DNA of 64,000 nucleotides from Circinella umbellata (Eukaryota; Mucoromycota; Mucoromycetes; Mucorales; Lichtheimiaceae), in contig JAIWNF010000111.1 of the NCBI GenBank assembly GCA_025093555.1, positions 1 to 64,000 on the forward strand, read 5' to 3'. A program made the translations under genes and the position numbers. This document shows positions 47,206 to 58,415 of the stretch, in pieces. The notes under the pieces are model-generated. The model was given only the letters and a program-made list of their open reading frames with translations, did not search any database and was not told the origin of the DNA. Positions within the stretch are counted from its first letter, which is position 1, and every line of letters starts with the position of its first letter.

Positions 47206-47214
47206 ATTTTTTTT

Positions 47215-48917
47215 TTAAATGGTGGTGGTAGTTGTGGTATCGTGAGTTGAGGTAATATCCATTGCATCATCGGAATCAATGGATTCGTGAGGTGGTGGTG
47301 AGGGACTATTGGGACGTAAAGCATTAGCAGCAGCTAATGAGTTGTGTTGATGTGTTTTTCGGGTGTGAGATGTGATTGAAGATCGGCTTCGGAAATCCAT
47401 TCTTGATGAAGGAAATTACGTGCAACAGCAAGTTTGATGTGGGGGGTCTTGATAAAGCTGATAGCACGGTTGCATGTATTATTAAAAATAACTTTGGCTT
47501 ATAGTTCGTTCTTCAGTTGATTTGTCCTTAAATTCGGGATCACGGACAATATCAGCATGACAGGGGTCAAAGGAAGTATGAAGCTGAACTCCACGCGGTT
47601 AAGTTGAGCAGTAAGGTCTGATTCATAATCATTATGAATCAAAATGCCTACTACCCCACGGTCAGGGAAATGGACATCAAGGATGCGAGAATTGTCAATT
47701 TTTAATTTACGGAGGATATCGCGTAGTTGTTTAATTGTCATACGGTGATGTTGGTGAAGATATACGAATTTAAATTCACTTTGAGTTGAAGGTGCTAGTT
47801 TTCGGGCTGCTGCTTGAACTTGACGTGTAGTTGGTTTTTTTATAGTAACTTTATGTGCCGTCATTTGAGCGTATGAAGGTGTAGATGATTTGGTGGCGGT
47901 TGGTGCAGGTGGTGGGGAATTATTATTTTTGTCGTTATGATTATTATTATTGTTGTTGATGATGCTGTCAGCCTCAGAAGCATATTTGGATGCTTGAGAG
48001 CCAGTAGAAGGGTTAATTTTGTCTGTGCCACATAAAGTGGCAAGTTCATGTTCTAGTTTTTTATTTTTATTTTGTAAGCTAATATTAGCATCTGTAAGCT
48101 CACTTACCTTTTTTTGTAGTTTGACAAGCTCCTCAAACATTTCATCATGTTTGTCCAATCTTTTGTGGATAGCTTGGAGATAGTCTGGTAAGTGGGGAAA
48201 ATTATGGATAAAAGTATCCATACCATCAGATTGGGAGGCGGGGGCAGCTGCTTGATGTTTTTTAATAATTGTTGATACGTGAACAATTACTTGTAAAAAT
48301 TGTTTATGACTAAAATGTCCATTGCAATTTGTGCAGTGTAACATTGGTGCTGGCGGACTATAGGTAGCATTAGTATCGGGAGCGATAATAATAGTACCTA
48401 TTTGGTGACAGGTGATACAGTTAATTTGGGCTTGTGCAAGGTCAAAATTAAGTTGAAATTCCTCACAGAAACCATCTGCAAGTTTTTCTTTTTCCATGAT
48501 TTTTATAATTTTTTCTGGTGTTTTTTGGTTTTCTTGTTGTTTTTTATCTTTTTCTGATTTTTCTGCCCATGTATTGTAGGGACTGGTGATGGTGGTGTTG
48601 GTGCGTTTTTTGGTGGGTTCTACGCCCATAGTAGGATCGGAGTTGTGCGGTGGGGAGATGGCGCGTATTTTTTTATATGTTGGAATTTGCGATTGCCGAT
48701 TGGGAATCAGTGATTGCCGAATTCGTTTATTGTTGGGCGATGTTGGTATGAGGAGATCGAGTGTAAAATGGTGGTTCTGCTGGTGGTTGGTTGGTGGCGG
48801 TACGATGCCTGTAGGTGGCTCTATCGAGGCGGTAAGTTTTGGGTCATTTTTTATGTTAGGGGGAGGAGTTGTGTGTGTGTATTGTGTAATCACGTGGTCG
48901 GTGTTTTGTTCGCTCAA
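47215..48917 (-). pseudogene. LINE copy D ORF1
   Basis: The frame begins SEQNTDHVITQYTH (TTG at 48915-48917) with zinc ribbon, coiled coil and RRM-like domain as in copy C. A one-base loss near 47597 (CCACGCGG against CCACGACGG in copy C) and a further small deletion near 47340 break the C-terminal part, which otherwise ends like copy C. Confidence 0.85.
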
Positions 48918-49199
48918 TTTGGTAATTTTAAAAGAAAAGTTAGGAATAGAGGGAAGAGAAGCATGCCGTGATAGTATAGTTGAAAAGATTTTATTTAAAG
49001 GGACTAAAGAGCCGCATCAAGAACTTGACATTAATGCTTGCCCAGACAAAAGACTAATTTGTGTCACAGTAACTGCATAAAAACCTCTGTGCAACTGAAG
49101 GAGGAAAAAAAGGTTTAAAGGGGTAAGATCGGGTGGAACAAGTGGAAAAAAAATTACACTGGTGGAGATTGAAACTATTTAGGGGAAGAGAAAATAATT
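48918..49199 (-). other. LINE copy D 5'UTR (most diverged leader)
   Basis: It is homologous to the other leaders up to about 49090 and then differs more strongly. It borders the long T tract that follows. Confidence 0.75.
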
Positions 49200-49243
49200 C
49201 TTTTTTTTTTTTTTTTTTACGTAGTGTACGTTTTTCTTTTTTC

Positions 49244-49272
<29 letters not shown>
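49200..49272 (-). repeat. Poly(A) tail of LINE copy E
   Basis: About 70 bp of nearly pure T on the plus strand is broken by ACGTAGTGTACG at about 49219-49230. It is the LINE E tail against which the leader of copy D sits. Confidence 0.85.
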
Positions 49273-49278
<6 letters not shown>

Positions 49279-49309
49279 TATATATATATAAAGGAGGAAA
49301 GGAAAAGTC

Positions 49310-52300
49310 TTACCAGCTCGCCGAAGTGACCAAAGGATCTGCATTAGGTGAGTTAGAAGTGGTAATGGTGGCAATATTGTTGGAATCGTCGAGATCGTTG
49401 AAATCGTCAACATTGGTAATGGTGAGAATATTATTGTTGGAATCGGAGGGTGGTGCTGGCGTTGTAATTCGGTTGTCAAGCCATTTTAACAATTGTTGTC
49501 CAAGGTCTGGATCAGATTCTGCTGCACTGAAATCTTCCTCTGGATGACAAAGAGAGTCTATGTCAAACATGAGTTGAGCCAAAGCTGGCCAGTGTTGTGA
49601 CCAGAAAATGACAGTATGATGAGGTTCGGCAGTTGGTAAACGTGGAAGAGGTTGACGATGAGGTAAGCGGTTAAGGAGGAAATCAATAGGGTTAGGTTTA
49701 CTGGAGGGATCGACACCAAGACGAGAGGCAGCACCAAGACAATCCAACAAATGATGACGACTAGTGCGGGAGAGGGAACAGTTGGTACAAAGTTGCGGTT
49801 TTCCAGGAAGCCATCCCATCCGCCAGTGGATAAGACGACTCCTTTCTCTTGCTGTCATTGGTAACCAAATGATTGGATCAAGACCAATATATGGACGACA
49901 GGCCGAGATCAATACATGGCCTTTATTTGCATTACAATCACCTTGATAGTGTTTAAGGCGCATTTGACGAACAGCAGTCTTAAAGGCACCAGAAGGTAAT
50001 GAATCACGGGGTTCAGGTAAGGAGAGCCAAAGTTTGTTGTGTTGTAATTTTGGGAGTTGGTGGAAACGTTTATTGGTAAAGAATGGCTTGAGCATTGTAA
50101 TCAATGCATCATCAGGTAAAAATTGTAGACGATCTAGGTATTTGGCACCTAATATGACGATCCGTTCGGACAAGGAAGGCAAATTCACCATATGCCGGAA
50201 AACAAGTGTTGAAGCAGTACCATGACCACCAAATAACATCCGGAGACAATTATCTTGTGCACGATCCAGTTTTTGAGCATCAATTTTACGGAAACGGGCA
50301 ATTGCTAATCCATATTCAAATTTGGGACGGATGAATTGCTTGTAAAGTTGGATAGAAAGGTGACGGGGGAAACCAGCAGGACTACAACCAAGTTGGTGGA
50401 GTATACGCATAGCTTGCATGGTGCTGTCAATGTTGCATTGGATGAGGAGTGATGTGTCAATGGTACCCTTATTATTGAAGGGAATACCAAGGTAGGTGAA
50501 GGTAGATGTGGTGATAAGGGGCTGACCATATAAAGTGAGTGGTGTTGAGGATGTTGATGGATCAGCATTGATGACGATGCATTTTGCTGGGTTCCATCTA
50601 TATCCAAGTTGTAATGAATGTTGTTCGGCACGGGCAAGTAGGTGAGGCATGATTTCAGGTGAAGCAATAAGAACAACATCATCAGCGTATAATAATGCAT
50701 TGATCCAGTGGCCAGCAATCGGACGAGTAGATGGACTACTAATAGGAGAGGGGAGAAAATCAGAATCAAAATCAGAATCAGTTGAGTATAAAGGTTCACG
50801 CAGTTTTTGAGGTAATGAATTAATATAAAGAGAATACAAATGTGGAGATAAAATGGAGCCTTGAAGGACACCAGTATTAGGAGAAAATCGACGAGATACA
50901 TGGCCTGAAATGAGGACTTCAATATATACATCATCGAATAGACTTTGGAGGAGACCAAGAAGAGGAGGAGGAACATCACATTCAAGAACGCGCCAAATGA
51001 TAGCACGATCAACAGTATCATATGCAGATCGGATATCGAGCGCACATAAAATAGGAACTTGACCAGTGAGACGATTATGGCGGATGGATAATTCATGAAG
51101 GCAGAGTACTTGATCCAATGTGGAACGCTGGTGCCGGAATCCACCTTGAGCTAAGTCAAGAGGAAGGGAATCACTATGTAGAAGGGGAGAGATACAAAGT
51201 TCCATGACTTTTCGCAAGACTGAAGTCAGGCTAATGGGTCGAAAATTGGCAGGATTAGTGTGATCATTCTTTTTATGGATAGGGATTACCTGTGCTACAC
51301 GCCAAAAAACGGGTGTATGCGACCATTTCCAACAGAGTTGAAAAAGGTTAGTGATAGTAGGGGCAATTATATGAATAATAGGGGAAAACATTTCAGCACG
51401 TAAATGGTCTAATCCAGGAGCTTTTTTACGAGCTACAGTTTTTAAAGCATCTTCTATAGAATCTACAGTAAAAGGGCAGTTGTTATCTATTTCATGTGGG
51501 CCACAGGGACGAGGTGGTGGACCAGCACGGAGATTAGGTAAATATTGACCAGCAAAAACATTTTCCAAATGTCGAGCCATATTATTAGCAGCAACAATTG
51601 GACCTGCTGGATCATTGAATGATGGACTTTTGGTTCGATGTTGGTGGATTCTTTTTATTGTTGCTGTTGTACGTGTAAAGTCATCTGTGGATAATTTATG
51701 TGTAAATTCGCGCCAAGTTACATACTTACGTTTTCTGACTAATGATTTAAAAGCTTGAGATGCTTTTTGATGTTTATCAAACCATTCTGCTTTTAATAAT
51801 CCAACATTACGGGTCCATTGTCTATAACAATGTTCACGTTTTTGAAATGCTGTTTCGAGTTCATCGGTCCAAAACCATTTATTACCTGTTTTTATAGGTT
51901 CGCTTCGTCCTACTGAATTATCTAATGCATCATAAATGCAAGAATTTAAATCCGCGGTAAGTTGATCAAAATCGGGTTGAGTATCATTATTTTCGAGAGC
52001 ATTTTGAATTTGTGTATGAATGGTTTGTATGTTAGTGCGGCATAAATCTTGATATTTTTCTATTTTAGCCTGGTCTGTAAATTTACCAAGTTTCCAAAGT
52101 CGACGTGGATGATTTTGTTGTGGTAATGTAGGTGTGGTTGTTGGTAAATAAAAGTGAATGCTAACTGGTTGATGATCGGAATCAAGATCTGTATTTTTAT
52201 GGACTTGCATAGTTACCTGATCCAATGGTTCGTTGCTAAGAAATAAATCTATAATACTAGTATACATTCGTCCTGTATTGTCCTGTTTTATAAAAGTTGG

Positions 52301-52870
52301 TTGACCAAATGTGTATATACTATTAAGACAATGGAATCCAGTTTCAATCAAAAAGTTTTCGAGATATAATCCACGGTTGGTGTCTTTTTTATCTCCTAAT
52401 AATGTTTTATTTCGTGCATTTATATCACCACAGATAATGGTGCCATTATGGTTATGATTAGTTGTTAGAGGTAATTGATTCATTATTTCTATTGCTTCTG
52501 AATCAGTTAATGTTCCATTACCAGGAGGGGGTAAGTATAAGCAGTGGATGAGATATCCAGCTACTTGACATGATAATATATATGGGGAAGAGTTTGGGAG
52601 TATAGTGACAGGGTAAGGGCAATTGGGATGAATAAGTAGGGAAATTCCCATCGACCCGCGATAGGAATTATCTACTTTCTTACCATATTGGTGATGTTGA
52701 ATCCAAGTTGTTGGTATACGGCTAGGGGATAATAGCCAGGTTTCGGTTAAAAATAATAATGTAGTTGATGATAGTGTTGATGTTATTGTATTAATTGTTT
52801 GTTTTTCAAGTCCATTTGTATTAAATATTGTAATCGTAATATCTTTTTGATCTAGATATAAATTACTCAT
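49310..52870 (-). CDS. LINE copy E ORF2, complete (1186 codons)
   Basis: The only full-length, uninterrupted ORF2 in the window starts MSNLYLDQKDITITIFNTNG at 52870 and ends ADPLVTSASW. The endonuclease has FNTNGL, LTETWL, GDINARN and LDSDHQPVS; the reverse transcriptase has FRPISLTSVLRKVMEL, AQGGFRHQRSTLDQVL, LDIRSAYDTVDR, TGVLQGSILSPHLYSL and LLYADDVVLIASP; the C-terminal Cys/His knuckle is CTNCSLSRTSRHHLLDC. All catalytic residues are present. The protein would nick target DNA and reverse-transcribe the element RNA. The ATG lies 2 nt past the ORF1 stop, favouring termination-reinitiation. It differs clearly from copies C, D and F, marking a second subfamily. Confidence 0.93.
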   Translation of the reverse strand: MSNLYLDQKDITITIFNTNGLEKQTINTITSTLSSTTLLFLTETWLLSPSRIPTTWIQHHQYGKKVDNSYRGSMGISLLIHPNCPYPVTILPNSSPYILSCQVAGYLIHCLYLPPPGNGTLTDSEAIEIMNQLPLTTNHNHNGTIICGDINARNKTLLGDKKDTNRGLYLENFLIETGFHCLNSIYTFGQPTFIKQDNTGRMYTSIIDLFLSNEPLDQVTMQVHKNTDLDSDHQPVSIHFYLPTTTPTLPQQNHPRRLWKLGKFTDQAKIEKYQDLCRTNIQTIHTQIQNALENNDTQPDFDQLTADLNSCIYDALDNSVGRSEPIKTGNKWFWTDELETAFQKREHCYRQWTRNVGLLKAEWFDKHQKASQAFKSLVRKRKYVTWREFTHKLSTDDFTRTTATIKRIHQHRTKSPSFNDPAGPIVAANNMARHLENVFAGQYLPNLRAGPPPRPCGPHEIDNNCPFTVDSIEDALKTVARKKAPGLDHLRAEMFSPIIHIIAPTITNLFQLCWKWSHTPVFWRVAQVIPIHKKNDHTNPANFRPISLTSVLRKVMELCISPLLHSDSLPLDLAQGGFRHQRSTLDQVLCLHELSIRHNRLTGQVPILCALDIRSAYDTVDRAIIWRVLECDVPPPLLGLLQSLFDDVYIEVLISGHVSRRFSPNTGVLQGSILSPHLYSLYINSLPQKLREPLYSTDSDFDSDFLPSPISSPSTRPIAGHWINALLYADDVVLIASPEIMPHLLARAEQHSLQLGYRWNPAKCIVINADPSTSSTPLTLYGQPLITTSTFTYLGIPFNNKGTIDTSLLIQCNIDSTMQAMRILHQLGCSPAGFPRHLSIQLYKQFIRPKFEYGLAIARFRKIDAQKLDRAQDNCLRMLFGGHGTASTLVFRHMVNLPSLSERIVILGAKYLDRLQFLPDDALITMLKPFFTNKRFHQLPKLQHNKLWLSLPEPRDSLPSGAFKTAVRQMRLKHYQGDCNANKGHVLISACRPYIGLDPIIWLPMTARERSRLIHWRMGWLPGKPQLCTNCSLSRTSRHHLLDCLGAASRLGVDPSSKPNPIDFLLNRLPHRQPLPRLPTAEPHHTVIFWSQHWPALAQLMFDIDSLCHPEEDFSAAESDPDLGQQLLKWLDNRITTPAPPSDSNNNILTITNVDDFNDLDDSNNIATITTSNSPNADPLVTSASW

Positions 52871-52872
52871 AT

Positions 52873-54558
52873 TTAATTTTGGTTAGTAGTAAGGGAATCG
52901 TTAGTTGTTGTTATACCCATATCTTCATCCATCTCAACAGATTCAGGGGGTGGTGTTGGACTATGGGGGCGGAATGCATTAGCGGCAGCTAAAGCATTGT
53001 CATCATCATTTTTTTGTGGGGATACACAAGATTGAAAATCTTTTTCTGATATCCATTCTTTTTGTAAAAAGTTGCGAGCTATTGCTATTTTAATACGGGG
53101 GGTTTTAATAAAGTTAATAGCATGGGTACATGTGTTGCTGAAAATAATTTTAGCTTGTTCTTTGCGTTCATCTGGTGACTTATCCTTATATTCAGGATCG
53201 CGAACAATATCAGGATGGTAGGGATCGAAGGAATCAAAAAGTTTTACTCCTCTACGGTTAAGTTGGGCAGCAAATTCTGCTTCAAAGTCATTGTGGATCA
53301 AAATACCTACTACTCCTCTGTCTGGAAAATGGACATCCAAAACACGAGAATTATCTACTTTTAATTTGCGTAGGGTATCACGAAGTTGTTTCATTGTCAT
53401 ACGATGGTGTTGATACAGGTAGACAAATTTAAATCCACCTGGTGTAGATGGTGCCAGTTTGCGTGCAGCAGCTTTCACTTGGCGTGTGCTTGGTTTTTTT
53501 TAAACTTCCTTTACGGGCAGTAATTTGCGCATAAGATGGAGTTGATTGTGTTGAATCGTTTTGTGTTGGTGGTGGTGGTGTATTATTATTTGTATGTGTA
53601 TCCATTTTTTTACCTGTATCCGAAGAGGCGTATTTTGATGCTTGGGAGCCAGTTGAGAGGTTAATTGTTTCTGTGCCACGTAAAGTGGCAAGTTCGTGTT
53701 CTTGTTTTTTATTTTGGTGTTGTAAGCTATTATTAGCATCTGTGAGTTCACTTACCTGTTTTTGTAATTTGACAAGTTCTTTAAACATTTCATCATGTTT
53801 ATCCAATCTTTTATGGATAGCTTGCAAGTAGTCAGGCAGTTGAGGAAAATTATGGATAAAAGTATCCATCATATTATCTGATTAGGGTTCAGCTGCAGCT
53901 TGGTGGTTTTTAATGATTGTTGCGATGTGCACAATTATTTCTAAAAATTGTGGGTGGGAAAAATGTCCACCACAATGATTGCAGTGTAACATGGGAGCAG
54001 GGGGATTAAAGGCAGCATTAGTATCAGAAGCAAGAATAATGTTACCTATTTGTTTGCATGTGGTACAGCTAATTTGCGGCTATGCAAGTTTAAAGTTTTC
54101 TTCAAATTCTTGGCAAAAATTATCAGGTAGTTGTTGTTTTTCAATGGTTTTATTTTTTTCTTGTTGTTTTTCTTTTTCGTTTTTTTCATTTTCGTTTTTT
54201 TCGGCACGAGTGTTGTAAGGGCTACTAGTAGTAGTAGTGGTGCGTTTTTTTGTTGGTTCAACTCCCATACTGATAAGGGAATTGTCGGATGGCGGCTGGG
54301 TGGCGCGTATTTTTTTATACGTTGGGATCTTTGAATGCCGATTTGGAATCAGCGATTGACGAATCCGTTTACTGCTAGGCGATGTTGGGATCAGGAGATC
54401 AAGCACAAACGGGTGAGGAGGTTGGTGTTTGTTTTGTTGCTTTGTGATGAGTGTGGACGATTTTATCGTGGATATAGATTTTTTATAGGTTTTTTTGATA
54501 GGGGGGGTGTTTTTTGTGTGTGTGCGTTTATCACGTGTTCTGTATTTTTTTCGCTCAA
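52873..54558 (-). pseudogene. LINE copy E ORF1
   Basis: ORF1 layout as in the other copies, from the SEKNTEHVINAHT frame at 54558 to the stop at 52873. Damage: TAG at 54080-54082 (CAG in copy B), TAA at 53882-53884 (CAA in copy B), and a frame change in a T run near 53500. The coiled-coil part resembles copies C and D while the linker and RRM-like part resemble copy B. ORF1 is therefore dead although ORF2 is complete. Confidence 0.87.
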
Positions 54559-54910
54559 TTTGGTAATTTTAAAAGAAAAGTTAGGAATAGAGGGAAGAGA
54601 AGCATGCCGTGATAGTATAGTTGAAATGATTTTATTTAAAGGGACTATAGAGCCGCGTCAAGAACTTGACATAATGCTCGCCCAGACAAAAGACTAATTA
54701 GTGTCACAGTAAATGCATAAAAAACCTCTGTGCGCAAGAAATAAGGTAAAAAAGGTAATGTGGGGTAAAGCGGAGTGGAAACAAGTGATAGAAAAATTAT
54801 GCACTGATAGTTTGAAACTAAATAAGGGGGGAGATAAAATAATGAAATTTTTTTTTTTTTTTTTTTTGTGCTATGTTTTTTTTGTTTTTTTTGTTTTTTT
54901 TTTTTCTATA
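54559..54910 (-). other. LINE copy E 5'UTR and poly(A) tail of copy F
   Basis: The conserved leader to about 54842 is followed by T runs at 54845-54905, the tail of copy F. Confidence 0.8.
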
Positions 54911-54938
54911 AGTATATATATAATAAATAAATGAAAAG

Positions 54939-57900
54939 TTACCCGCTCGCCAAAGTGACCAAAGGATCTGCATTAGGTGAATTGGAAGGAATGGTGGAGT
55001 CGGAATTGTTGAGATCGTCAGAATGGTGAAAGTCGGAATCGTTGGAATTAGGAATGGCGGAAATGTTGTTGGAATCAGATGGTAGAGGTGAAGGTAAAAT
55101 TCGGTTGTCGAGCCATTGTAGAAATTGCTGTCCAAGTTCTGGATCATTTTGTGAAGTGGTAAAATCTTCGTCTGGATGACATAGAGAGTCAAGGTCGAGC
55201 ATAAGTTGCGATAATGCAAGCCAGTGTTTAGACCAATAAATAAAAGCAGGGTGAGGAGCTGCAGTTATTGGACGAGGAGATGGTTGACGGTGAGGAAGGC
55301 GGTTGAGAAGGAAGTCAATAGGATTGGGTTTACATGACGAATCAACACCAAGACGAGTAGCAGCATCAAGACAATCAATGAGATGGTGACGACTTGTGCG
55401 TATGGTAGAACAATTAGAACAAAGTTGGGGTTTTCCAGGTAGCCATCCCATCCGCCAGCGGATGAGACGACTCCTTTCTCTTGCTGTCATTGGTAACCAA
55501 AGGATTGGATCGACACCAATTTGTGAACGACAAGCCGAAATCAGGATGTTGCCTTTGGTTGCATTGCAATTTTGGGTGTGGTGATGAAGACGCATTTGAC
55601 GAATAGCTGTTTTAAGCGCCCCAGGAGGAAGAGAATCACGAGGCTCAGGTAAAGAAAGCCAGAGCTTGTTTTGTTGTAATTTCGGTAGCTGGTGGAAGCG
55701 TTTGTTGGTGAAAAATGGTTTTAAAATGGTGATTAATGAGTCATCTGGTAGATAAGATAAACGAGATATAAACTTGGCACCAAGAGTAGTGATACGTTCA
55801 GACATAGTGGGTATATTACCCATATGCCGAAACACGATTGTTGATGCTTTGCTATGACCGCCAAATAACATACGAAGGCAGTTATCTTGAGCACGATCAA
55901 GTCTCTTAGCATCGATTTGATGGAAACGGGCGATGGCTAATCCATATTCGAATTTTGGGCGAATGAATTGTTTATATAGTTGGATTGAAAGGTGACGAGG
56001 AAAACCAGCAGGACTACAACCAAGCTGATGGAGTACACGCATAGAATGCATTGTACTCGTGATATTTCGTTCGATGAGTAGAGGTGTATCAATGGTACCC
56101 TTATTGTTGAAAGGAATACCAAGGTAGATAAATGAGGAAGCGGAAATAAGTGGTTGATTATATAGGGTGAGTGGTGAAGATGATGATGATGGGGAAGCAT
56201 TGATGGTGATGCATTTTGTTGGATTCCATCGATAACCAAGTTGCAGGGAATGTTGTTCTGCGCGGTCTAGAAGAGATTGCATGATGTCTGGTGAAGCAAT
56301 AAGAATGACATCGTCGGCGTATAATAATGCATTGATCCAGTAGCCAGCAATTGGACGAGTGGATGAACTATAAAGAGAAGAAGGGAGAAAATCAGAGTCA
56401 CTATCAGAATCAGAAGAAAAAAGAGGTGCACGTAGTATTTGAGGTAAAGAATTGATATAAAGTGAATATAGATGGGGAGATAAAATGGAGCCTTGAAGGA
56501 CACCCGTAGTAGGGGAGAAACGATGAGAGACATGACCAGAAATTAAAACTTCGATATAGACGTCGTCAAATAGACTCTGGAGAAGGCCAAGGAGAGGAGG
56601 AGGAACATCACATTCGAGAACGCGCCAAATGACAGCACGATCGACTGTATCATATGCGGAGGCGATGTCCAGCACACAGATAGCCGTGGGCTGACCAGCA
56701 ATACGGGCATGGCGGATCGACAGTTCGTGTAGACACAATGCTTGATCAAGAGTGGAGCGTTGCTCCCGAAAACCGCCTTGAGCAACATCTAATGGTAGGG
56801 AGTCGCTATGAAGAGAGGGAGAAAGACAAATTTCCATAACTTTTCTCAAGACAGAAGTCAAGCTAATAGGCCTGAAATTTTTAGGGTCAGTATGATCACC
56901 TTTTTTGTGTATTGGGATGACTTGGGCCACACGCCAAAAAATTGGAGTAGAAGACGATTTCCAGCAAAGTTGAAACAGAGCAGTGATAGTGGGAGCAATA
57001 ATAGTAATAATCGGTGACAACATTTCAGCACGTAAGTGATCAATACCAGGAGCTTTTTTACGAGCTACTGATTTTAATGCATCTTCAATGGCATCAACAG
57101 TAAATGGGCAATCATCATCAATTGTATGTGGACCAGAAGGACGAGGTGGTGGACCAGCACGAACATTCCGGAGATATTGACCAGCAAAAACAGTTTCTAA
57201 ATGGCGAGCCATATTAGTAGCAGCAACAGCAGGACCAGAGGGATCATTAAAAGGCTGGCTTTTAGTTCGATGTTGACGGATTCTTTTAATTGTTGCTGTT
57301 GTTTTTGTAAAATCGTCGGTTGATAGTTTGTGAGTGAATTCGCGCCAGGTAACATATTTACGTTGTCGTACTAAAGACTTGAAATGGGTGGCGGCTGTTT
57401 GATGTTGATCATACCATTCTGCTTTTAATAATTCAATATTACGAGTCCATTGTCTATAACAATGTTCACGTTTTTGAAATGCTGTTTCAAGTTCATCCGT
57501 CCAAAACCATTTATTACCTGTTTTAATTGGATGGCTAGTACCTACAGAATTGTCAAGAGCATTATGTATACACGAATTTAATTCAGTGGTAAGTGAATCT
57601 AAATCAGGTTGGGTTTCATTATCAGTTAGAAAATGGTTAATTTGATTATATAAAGGTTCAATATGAAGTTGACATAAACTTTTATATTGTTCGAGTTTAT
57701 CTTGATCTATTAGTTTGCCAAGCTTCCAGAGACGTCGTGGATGATTTTTTGGTGGGATAAGAGGGACATTGGATGGTAATACAAACGTGATGCTTACTGG
57801 TCGATGATCGGAATCAAGGCCAGCCTCATTATGAACTTGCATACTTACCTGATCCAAAGGTTCATTGTAAAGAAATAAATCTACAATACTTGTAGAAAGT

Positions 57901-58124
57901 CGTCCAGTGCTATCTTGCTTTAGAAAGGTTGGTTCACCATATATGTATGTGCTATTAAGGCATTGAAAGCCATGTTCGATTAGAAAGTTACTTAAATAAA
58001 GTCCTCGGTTAGTGTCCTTTTTATCTCCTAATAATTGTTTGTTGCGTGCATTGATGTCACCACAAATAATGGTACCATTTTGATTATTATTAGTTGTTAG
58101 TGGTAGTTGTGACATGATGTCTAT
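54939..58124 (-). pseudogene. LINE copy F ORF2, 5'-truncated by the Ty3 element
   Basis: Open for over 1058 codons from the Ty3 LTR to the stop at 54939, with no lesion. It includes GDINARNKQLLG, LDSDHRPVS, the reverse transcriptase (LDIASAYDTVDR, LLYADDVILIASP) and the knuckle CSNCSTIRTSRHHLIDC, ending LVTLASG. The first about 110 codons and ORF1 are beyond the Ty3 insertion at 58125 and not in the window. Confidence 0.92.
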
Positions 58125-58328
58125 TGTTACCGACTAGGTAATATTGGCTAAAAGAACTTAAGTAGTAAACTTGAGTTGTACAAGTCTCAGCAGCATAAAA
58201 AGCTAGCTGAGCTTGATAAATAAAAAATAACTTCTTTTTCACTCTTTCCTCACTTTTCGATTTCTCTTTACTGTATCAATCTTGAACTAAAGGAAATTCC
58301 ATTATAGACTTGGTCTTAGTCTATAACA
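58125..58328 (+). repeat. 5' LTR of the Ty3 element (about 204 bp) and primer-binding site
   Basis: It starts TGTTACCGAC and ends CTATAACA, the TG..CA LTR format. Immediately downstream, TTGGTAGCAACAG at 58330-58342 looks like a tRNA primer-binding site. The second LTR is missing, so the right limit is inferred from this site. Confidence 0.7.
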
Positions 58329-58415
58329 CTTGGTAGCAACAGTTTTCAATTCACCCACCTTTATACAAGTAGTAAAGTTTTTTCAGAAAAAGTTATATAC
58401 TCAGTAATTACAAGC

